10,180 bases of DNA from Chromatiales bacterium (GTDB taxonomy: Bacteria; Pseudomonadota; Gammaproteobacteria; SZUA-152): positions 1-10,180 of the forward strand of contig JALTPW010000597.1 in the NCBI GenBank assembly GCA_026999335.1. The letters are read 5' to 3'. Of this stretch, positions 6,308 through 10,180 are shown piece by piece; the first letter of the stretch is position 1; each line of letters opens with the position of its first letter. Both the position numbers and the translations under genes were made by a program. The notes beneath the pieces are model-generated. The model was given only the letters and a program-made list of their open reading frames with translations, was not told the DNA's origin and did not search any database.

Positions 6308-7486
6308 TCAGCGGCTTGCTACTTTCTTCGGCTTGCCACGGCACCACTTTAGCGGGTTGATGGGTTTGCCTTGGTGACGGATCTCGAAATACAACGCGTG
6401 TTTTTCGTTGCCGCCGCTGTTGCCGACTGCGGCGATCGCTTCTCCCACCTCGACCCAGTCACCGACTTCTTTATACAAACTCTGGTTACCGCCATAGAGG
6501 CTCATATAACCGTCGCCGTGATCGATGATGGTGAGCAGGCCGAAGCCGCGTAGCCAGTCGGAAAAGGCCACTTGGCCGTGGGAGATGGCACGTACCTCGG
6601 TGCCTTCGCGGGTGCTGATACGGACGCCCTGCCAGCGTAGCTTGCCGACCTTGCGCCGACTGCCGAAGTTTGCCGTGATGCGCCCTGCGGTGGGCCAGAT
6701 CAGTTTGCCGCGCAGTTGAGCGAAGGGTTTTCCCTCGCCCAACTCCATAGGGGCCTTCAGAGGCCGCTCGGCGATACGCTTGAGCAGGCGTTGCAGGCTT
6801 TTTTCATCTTCCAACAGTTGTGACAGACGCTGATCTTTACCCCGTATGTCCTTTTTTAGCTTACTCAGCAGTTGTGAGCGTTCACTGCGGCTGTGTTCCA
6901 GCTGTTGCCCCTCATGGGTTCTTTCCGTGCGGTTTTGTTCGAGCTGACGGGTCTGCTGGTGGATTTTCTTTTCCAGCGTGGTGAGTTCCGTAAGGCGGCT
7001 ATTGATGGCATGCATCTCCTTCAGGCGGGCGCGATTGTAATAGTCGTAATAGGTGAGGGTGCGAGCCACGGCGGCGGGATCCTGCTGGCTGAGGAGGATT
7101 TTCAGGTATTCCTGCTGGCCGTTGGCATAGGCGGCGCGTAGTTGCCGGGCAAGGGCGAGGCGGTGCTGGCGCAGGTCATTGTGCAGGCCTTGCTGTTTTT
7201 TCTGCAGGGTCTTCAGTTCACGCTTCTGGCGCTGGATTTGCTGATCGAGTTCGCGCAGTAGGGCGGCGGTCTTACCGATGCGTTTTTCCATATTGCGCAG
7301 ACGGGATTGCAGGGATTGGCGGCGCTGGCGGTCGCTATCCAGCTCGCTGCGCAGGTCGTGGATTTGCTGGCGCAGTTGCTGCAGGCGGTCGGCGTTGTCG
7401 GCCAGGCCGTCCGCTGGCAGGGCAGCGAAAAAGAGGCTGAACAGGAACAGTAGCGGCAGGGGCACGGCGTGGTGGACATCAGTCAT
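6308..7486 (-). CDS. envC: murein hydrolase activator EnvC (coiled coil + degenerate LytM/M23 domain)
   Basis: A periplasmic activator of N-acetylmuramoyl-L-alanine amidases at the division septum, controlled in E. coli by FtsEX. Seen: a hydrophobic signal sequence (PLPLLFLFSLFFAALPADG), a long coiled coil rich in Q, L, R and E to about residue 235, a linker, and a C-terminal M23/LytM domain of about 106 residues. The zinc-site positions are altered: the HxHFE motif reads ALYFE, and the other site reads LYGGNQSL as in E. coli EnvC, so it should activate rather than cut. The start is uncertain: ATG 7486 gives 392 residues, while an in-frame TTG at 7510 gives 400 and adds arginines that would improve the signal-peptide n-region. 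Neither has a clear Shine-Dalgarno. It starts 71 nt after gpmI (if ATG) and is followed by ctpA after 192 nt. Confidence 0.93.
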   Translation of the reverse strand: MTDVHHAVPLPLLFLFSLFFAALPADGLADNADRLQQLRQQIHDLRSELDSDRQRRQSLQSRLRNMEKRIGKTAALLRELDQQIQRQKRELKTLQKKQQGLHNDLRQHRLALARQLRAAYANGQQEYLKILLSQQDPAAVARTLTYYDYYNRARLKEMHAINSRLTELTTLEKKIHQQTRQLEQNRTERTHEGQQLEHSRSERSQLLSKLKKDIRGKDQRLSQLLEDEKSLQRLLKRIAERPLKAPMELGEGKPFAQLRGKLIWPTAGRITANFGSRRKVGKLRWQGVRISTREGTEVRAISHGQVAFSDWLRGFGLLTIIDHGDGYMSLYGGNQSLYKEVGDWVEVGEAIAAVGNSGGNEKHALYFEIRHQGKPINPLKWCRGKPKKVASR

Positions 7487-7529
7487 GGGATGCCGTGGAT
7501 GGTACCGCAAGGGGGGTGGGGCGAGAAGC

Positions 7530-7553
7530 CTGCGGAAGCGGGCGGTTCCGCAG
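7530..7553. repeat. perfect hairpin between gpmI and envC
   Basis: CTGCGGAA (7530-7537) and TTCCGCAG (7546-7553) form a perfect 8-bp stem with an 8-nt loop, starting 4 nt after the gpmI stop codon on the minus strand. There is no T-run, so read-through into envC is expected. It may slow exonucleases at the gpmI end or attenuate envC. Confidence 0.6.
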
Positions 7554-7557
7554 AGGG

Positions 7558-9132
7558 TTAGTCTTCTTCGCCGCCGGCATCCTGCTCAGAGTCGAGCATC
7601 ACCAGCGAGTGGCCGCCCATCTCCGCTGGGATCTCCAGGCCCATCAGGTGCAGCAGGGTGGGGGCGATATCGCACAGGGAACCATGCTCCTCGAGCCGCG
7701 CCGGGCGGCCGAGGTAGATCAGCGGCACCGGGTTGTTGGTGTGGGCGGTGTGTGGCTGGCCGGTTTCTGTGTCGGCCATGCGTTCGGCGTTGCCGTGGTC
7801 AGCGGTGATCAGCGCCTCGCCGCCTACCTTCTGCAGGGCCTTGATGACCCGGCCCAGACAGCTGTCCAAGGCTTCGATGGCCTCCACTGTCGCATCGAAC
7901 TTACCGGTGTGGCCGACCATATCGGGGTTGGCGTAGTTGCAGATGATGGTGTCGTACTTGCCGCTTTCGATGGCGGCGATCAACTTGTCGGTGAGTTCGG
8001 GTGCACTCATCTCCGGCTGTTCGTCATAGGTGGCGACATTGGGGGAGGGGACAAGGATGCGGTCTTCGCCCTCGAAAGGCTCTTCACGGCCACCGTTGAA
8101 GAAAAAAGTGACGTGGGCGTATTTCTCCGTCTCGGCGATACGCAACTGGCGCAGGCCCTGTTCGGCGATGTATTCGCCGAAGACGTTTTTCAGGCGTTCG
8201 GGAGGGAAGGCCACGGGCACGTCGAAGTCGGCGCTGTATTCGGTGAGGCTGACAAAGGCGCCCAGGCTTGGTTTGGCGGTGCGTTCAAAGCAGTTGAAGT
8301 CCGCTTCGATAAAGGGACGGGTGATCTGGCGCGCACGGTCGGAACGGTAGTTCATGAACACCATGACGTCACCATCTTCAATGGTGACAGGGTTTTCGCC
8401 TTCGGGCACGATGGCCGTGGCGAGGACGAATTCATCGCTTTCACCGCGTGCATAGGCGGCCTGTAAGGCGCTTAGTGCATCCTGGGCTTGGTACTCGGAC
8501 TTGCCCCGGGTGATGAGATCGTAGGCTGCCTGAATGCGTGGCCAGCGATGGTCGCGATCCATGGCGTAATAACGCCCGATAATGGAGGCGAAGCAACCAT
8601 CGCCCAGTTCGTCGAATGCTTTCTGCATGTTGGCGAGGTAGGTTTCGGCGCTCTTCGGTGGCGTGTCCCGGCCGTCAAGAAAGGCGTGCAGGTAGACGCG
8701 CTTGGCGCCACGTTCCACCGCCAGACGGATCATGGCCTGAATGTGTTCTTCGTGGCTGTGTACACCGCCGTCCGACAACAGGCCGAGGATATGCAAGGCC
8801 TTGTCATTCTCTATGGCCTGGTCGACGGCGTTGGTCAGGGTCAGATTGGTGAAGAATGAACCGGTGCGGATGGCGCGGCTGACGCGGGTGAATTCCTGAT
8901 ACACCACACGCCCGGCGCCCAGATTCAGGTGGCCGACCTCGGAATTACCCATCTGTCCGCTGGGCAGGCCAACTTCCGCCCCGGAGCCCTTGAGAAGGGT
9001 GTGCGGATACCGAGCCCAGAGCGCCTCCCACTGTGGTTTGCGTGCGCTGTAGATGGCGTTGGCTTCAGAGTCTTCGCTATAGCCCCAACCGTCGAGAATG
9101 ATGGCGATAATCGGGGAGGAAGGTGTAGACAT
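7558..9132 (-). CDS. gpmI: 2,3-bisphosphoglycerate-independent phosphoglycerate mutase
   Basis: Interconverts 3- and 2-phosphoglycerate in glycolysis and gluconeogenesis, a cytoplasmic dimetal enzyme of the alkaline phosphatase superfamily. Seen in 524 residues: first metal motif LDGWGY (D14), the nucleophile S64 in GQMGNSEVGH, SDGGVHSH (120-127), HAFLDGRDTPP in the transferase domain, PDMVGHTG (403-410), TADHGNAE around D445/H446, and HTAHTNNPVP. All known landmarks are present and the length is slightly above the usual 510-515 because of an acidic C-terminal tail (DSEQDAGGEED). The ATG at 9132 fits the family N-terminus; a purine-rich GAAGATGA lies somewhat far upstream. It is the first gene of the gpmI-envC-ctpA-yibQ series and is divergent from the arsR and rhodanese genes. 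Confidence 0.97.
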   Translation of the reverse strand: MSTPSSPIIAIILDGWGYSEDSEANAIYSARKPQWEALWARYPHTLLKGSGAEVGLPSGQMGNSEVGHLNLGAGRVVYQEFTRVSRAIRTGSFFTNLTLTNAVDQAIENDKALHILGLLSDGGVHSHEEHIQAMIRLAVERGAKRVYLHAFLDGRDTPPKSAETYLANMQKAFDELGDGCFASIIGRYYAMDRDHRWPRIQAAYDLITRGKSEYQAQDALSALQAAYARGESDEFVLATAIVPEGENPVTIEDGDVMVFMNYRSDRARQITRPFIEADFNCFERTAKPSLGAFVSLTEYSADFDVPVAFPPERLKNVFGEYIAEQGLRQLRIAETEKYAHVTFFFNGGREEPFEGEDRILVPSPNVATYDEQPEMSAPELTDKLIAAIESGKYDTIICNYANPDMVGHTGKFDATVEAIEALDSCLGRVIKALQKVGGEALITADHGNAERMADTETGQPHTAHTNNPVPLIYLGRPARLEEHGSLCDIAPTLLHLMGLEIPAEMGGHSLVMLDSEQDAGGEED

Positions 9133-9156
9133 GGATTCGTATCATCTTCTTTAGCT

Positions 9157-9171
9157 TGCGCGGTTCGCGCA
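9157..9171. repeat. short hairpin in the gpmI 5' leader
   Basis: TGCGCG (9157-9162) and CGCGCA (9166-9171) form a perfect 6-bp stem with a 3-nt loop, 25-39 nt before the gpmI ATG on the minus strand. Possible mRNA-leader structure; no function can be assigned. Confidence 0.4.
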
Positions 9172-9181
9172 GAAGAGCGGA

Positions 9182-9211
9182 ATTTTAAACGATTTCCGCC
9201 GTGTCTGGAAA
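9182..9211 (-). promoter_or_regulatory. possible gpmI promoter
   Basis: On the minus strand a TAAAAT hexamer (9187-9182, 5/6 to TATAAT) has TTTCCA (9211-9206, 4/6) 18 bp upstream. The start would lie near 9175, giving a leader of roughly 40 nt. Assigned by eye; the -35 is weak. Confidence 0.35.
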
Positions 9212-9490
9212 GCATGAAGGGCGATCCAGTGCGCGGATCAGACGCTGAAAAACCTTTTGATGATCAATCTGGATGTTTCATGATGTTATGCATTACCTCG
9301 CTTACCCATTGATTTCACAGAAAATATTTCCTCAGTCAGCGGTCATTGCGGAGAGGGCCTGTTCCACCAGCGGAGCGGGTGTATTGGGGGCGGGACTGCT
9401 TTGAGACTTTTTGTCAAACCGATGTTCTGTGCGATATTTATGCCAATGGAGGTATGAAATATCCAGGTTAGTATTTCGGATTATTCTGAA
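9212..9490. other. gene-free stretch between gpmI and arsR promoters
   Basis: No convincing coding sequence on either strand. Visible are small inverted repeats: GATCC/GGATC (9223-9227/9235-9239), TTTGA/TCAAA (9400-9404/9414-9418) and GAAATA/TATTTC (9456-9461/9472-9477). There is also a degenerate copy of the CTCCG-type element (9331-9353). Composition becomes clearly more AT-rich from about 9420 towards the arsR promoter. No tRNA or rRNA was recognised. Confidence 0.5.
9331..9353. repeat. degenerate copy of the CTCCG hairpin element
   Basis: It begins CTCAGTCA and ends TTGCGGAG. Compared with the copy at 9987-10010, both ends match well (CTC-GTCA and TTGCGGAG) and the middle does not. It is also followed by a GCCTGT-like run (GGGCCTGT), as the downstream copy is (TGCCTGT). 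The CAATAT core is lost. Could be chance similarity. Confidence 0.3.
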
Positions 9491-9518
9491 TTAACACAGT
9501 CATATATTACTGTATTTT
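9491..9518 (+). promoter_or_regulatory. possible arsR promoter
   Basis: TTAACA (9491-9496, 5/6 to the -35 consensus) and TATTTT (9513-9518, 4/6 to the -10) are 16 bp apart in the AT-rich stretch upstream of arsR, which would give a leader of about 115 nt. A second -10-like hexamer TATAAC (9593-9598) has no good -35. Confidence 0.4.
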
Positions 9519-9531
9519 ACTTTGGTAATAT
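9504..9531. promoter_or_regulatory. operator-like inverted repeat at the arsR promoter
   Basis: ATATTAC (9504-9510) and GTAATAT (9525-9531) form a perfect 7-bp inverted repeat with a 14-nt spacer. It overlaps the proposed -10 box and start site of arsR, a common placement for autorepression by dimeric winged-helix regulators. The identity of the binding protein is inference. Confidence 0.4.
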
Positions 9532-9538
9532 TGTGGGG

Positions 9539-9555
9539 GGCGGCATATGTCCGCC
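9539..9555. repeat. GGCGG/CCGCC hairpin in the arsR leader
   Basis: GGCGG (9539-9543) and CCGCC (9551-9555) flank CATATGT; with one more base it would be a perfect 18-bp palindrome around CATATG. The right arm is also the start of a direct repeat, TCCGCCAATAT at 9550-9560 and 9585-9595. Confidence 0.5.
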
Positions 9556-9583
9556 AATATTAGCAATTCGGGCATCCTTCGTG

Positions 9584-9608
9584 CTCCGCCAATATAACTT
9601 TGACGGAG
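9584..9608 (+). repeat. CTCCG hairpin element, copy upstream of arsR
   Basis: CTCCG (9584-9588) and CGGAG (9604-9608) form a 5-bp stem around a loop containing CAATAT and CTTTG. The same arms and loop blocks recur at 9987-10010. It ends 31 nt before the arsR ATG, so it lies in the arsR leader or promoter. Confidence 0.6.
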
Positions 9609-9639
9609 ACGGGTGGCGGCCAAATCAGGGTGTTGTGCT

Positions 9640-9951
9640 ATGAGTGATTCGGAACATTTAATTACCCGCGATGAAGATATCGAGCGCGCATCGCGTTCCA
9701 TCAAGGCCATGTCGCATCCCTTGCGGCTGAAGATTCTTTGCGCCCTGGGCGGTCAGGAGGTCAGCGTGCAGGACATTGTCGGTATGGTGGGTACCTCGCA
9801 GAGCAATATATCCCAACATCTGGCCATTCTGCGTGACAAGGGTATTTTAATATCGCGCAAGGATGCCAACCGTGTCTATTACCGCGTCGGTGATACGCGA
9901 ACCCTGCGCCTTATCAGTATGATGCGCGAGGTTTTTTGTTCCGATGATTAG
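9640..9951 (+). CDS. ArsR-family winged-helix transcriptional regulator, possible persulfide sensor (SqrR/BigR-like)
   Basis: A small dimeric DNA-binding regulator. Seen in 103 residues: MSHPLRLKIL (24-33), a recognition helix TSQSNISQHLAILRDKG (52-68) and a beta-wing SRKDANRVYYRV (72-83). The ArsR/SmtB metal motif ELCVCDL is absent; the matching region reads EVSVQDIV. The only two cysteines are C34 (in ILCAL) and C100 (in VFC), 66 residues apart; the sulfide/persulfide sensors SqrR (C41/C107) and BigR (C42/C108) have the same spacing and similar local sequence, so a sulfane-sulfur switch is plausible but unproven. I chose ATG 9640, with AGGG 9 nt upstream, over the in-frame GTG at 9613, which would add nine residues and overlap the CTCCG element region. 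It is divergent from gpmI and upstream of the probable rhodanese gene, an unusual insertion into the conserved gpmI-yibN gap. Confidence 0.9.
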   Translation: MSDSEHLITRDEDIERASRSIKAMSHPLRLKILCALGGQEVSVQDIVGMVGTSQSNISQHLAILRDKGILISRKDANRVYYRVGDTRTLRLISMMREVFCSDD

Positions 9952-9952
9952 C

Positions 9953-9966
9953 GGGGTGTCAACCCC
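9953..9966. repeat. GGGGT/ACCCC hairpin just after arsR
   Basis: GGGGT (9953-9957) and ACCCC (9962-9966) form a perfect 5-bp stem with a GTCA loop immediately after the arsR stop codon. No T-run follows it directly. It may be part of the arsR 3' end together with the next, larger hairpin. Confidence 0.4.
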
Positions 9967-9976
9967 CCGGGCACCA

Positions 9977-10037
9977 ACAGGCCCTACTCCGTCAATATCG
10001 CTTTGCGGAGTGCCTGTGGCTTGAGTTTTCTGTTTTT
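9977..10037 (+). terminator. possible imperfect terminator or leader hairpin between arsR and the rhodanese gene
   Basis: ACAGGC (9977-9982) pairs with GCCTGT (10012-10017) and ACTCCG (9986-9991) with CGGAGT (10006-10011), with a 3-nt bulge and a 14-nt loop: a strong 12-bp stem. It is followed by a broken T-rich run (TTTT at 10026-10029 and TTTTT at 10033-10037). This could end arsR transcription, or form a regulated leader of the rhodanese gene. Confidence 0.4.
9987..10010 (+). repeat. CTCCG hairpin element, copy upstream of the rhodanese gene
   Basis: CTCCG (9987-9991), a TCAATATCG block, CTTTG (10001-10005) and CGGAG (10006-10010). Against the copy at 9584-9608 it differs at three loop bases and lacks one A. 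It lies 84 nt before the next start codon, the counterpart of the upstream copy's position before arsR. Confidence 0.6.
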
Positions 10038-10044
10038 CCGCTAT

Positions 10045-10062
10045 ATCGTCCGCATCGTCCGC
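10045..10062 (+). repeat. tandem 9-bp duplication
   Basis: ATCGTCCGC occurs twice head to tail (10045-10053 and 10054-10062), within the probable leader of the rhodanese gene. Probably a slippage product; function unknown. Confidence 0.4.
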
Positions 10063-10094
10063 CCACCTTCCACACAAGCGATTCCAAAAATATT

Positions 10095-10180
10095 ATGCAG
10101 CAACTCAGCGCTTTCTTCGTCACCAACTGGCCCCTGCTTCTGGCCCTGATTATCATCCTCTTTATGCTGGTTCGTTCCTA
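10095..10180 (+). CDS. yibN: probable membrane-anchored rhodanese-like protein YibN, N-terminus only (cut by window edge)
   Basis: Only 28 codons are visible: a short polar start MQQLSAFFVTNW followed by a hydrophobic helix (PLLLALIIILFMLV) and then R. This matches the single N-terminal membrane anchor of YibN-type proteins, whose cytoplasmic rhodanese domain would follow beyond the window. The assignment rests mainly on position: in E. coli and Pseudomonas the gene facing away from gpmI is the yibN-type rhodanese gene, followed by grxC and secB. YibN proteins bind sulfane sulfur and, in E. coli, have been linked to membrane-protein insertion. No strong Shine-Dalgarno is seen before the ATG. 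A weak promoter (TTGAGT at 10021, TATCGT at 10044, 17-bp spacer) is possible. Another small membrane protein cannot be excluded from these residues alone. Confidence 0.6.
   Translation, partial: MQQLSAFFVTNWPLLLALIIILFMLVRS

Noticed and set aside
7487..7510. TTG start for envC at 7510
   Set aside because: Not excluded: it would give a better signal-peptide n-region. I kept ATG 7486 because TTG starts are rare and no ribosome binding site favours it.
7495..8466. Long plus-strand open frame (323 codons) opposite gpmI
   Set aside because: Antisense shadow of gpmI; Gly/Val/Asp-rich translation without motifs.
9613..9639. GTG start for the ArsR gene at 9613
   Set aside because: ATG 9640 has a better placed AGGG, and the nine added residues (with two extra cysteines) are not typical of the family.
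9507..9710. Minus-strand 67-codon frame overlapping the arsR start
   Set aside because: It overlaps the arsR promoter, leader and first codons and has no recognisable features.
9331..10010. CRISPR array or integron attC sites suggested by the repeated CTCCG elements
   Set aside because: Only two good copies at irregular spacing, no uniform spacers, no cas or integrase gene, and no attC core sequences.

Overview
The window reads as chromosomal DNA from a GC-rich gammaproteobacterium, most likely a member of, or relative of, the sulfur-oxidising/purple-sulfur orders. The evidence is gene order: gpmI, envC, ctpA and yibQ in a row, with a yibN-type rhodanese gene facing away on the other side, is the arrangement of the secB-grxC-yibN / gpmI-envC-(ctpA)-yibQ neighbourhood of E. 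coli and Pseudomonas. The family assignments rest on motifs read by eye; the genus is not determined.

Layout. (1) Positions 1-386, plus strand: the C-terminal haem domain of a c-type cytochrome (c4/c553 class), cut by the left edge, closed by a textbook intrinsic terminator. (2) 387-522: a convergent gap with two adjacent inverted repeats. (3) 523-3717, minus strand: argD, argF and an orphan FbpC-like ABC ATPase, spaced 33 and 45 nt apart, read as one transcription unit. (4) 3718-3945: a regulatory gap with a minus-strand intrinsic terminator, a promoter-like pair placed upstream of that terminator, and a small operator-like palindrome. (5) 3946-9132, minus strand: gpmI, envC, ctpA, yibQ. This joins a glycolytic enzyme to three envelope proteins: an amidase activator, a periplasmic processing protease and a polysaccharide-deacetylase-like protein. 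The gpmI-envC and envC-ctpA gaps hold strong inverted repeats without U-tracts. (6) 9133-9639: about 500 bp of divergent regulatory DNA, AT-rich towards its right end. (7) 9640-9951, plus strand: an ArsR-family winged-helix regulator. (8) 9952-10094: hairpins. (9) 10095-edge: the membrane-anchor start of a probable YibN rhodanese.

The most interesting part is the right end. The ArsR protein lacks the usual metal-binding motif but has two cysteines exactly 66 residues apart, the spacing of the persulfide-sensing SqrR/BigR regulators, and the next gene is probably a rhodanese (a sulfane-sulfur protein). A near-identical 24-25 bp hairpin element lies just upstream of both arsR and the rhodanese gene, with a decayed copy near the start of the gap. 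Together these suggest, but do not prove, a small sulfane-sulfur-responsive control unit set into the conserved gpmI/yibN gap. The rest of the window is mostly conserved housekeeping DNA.
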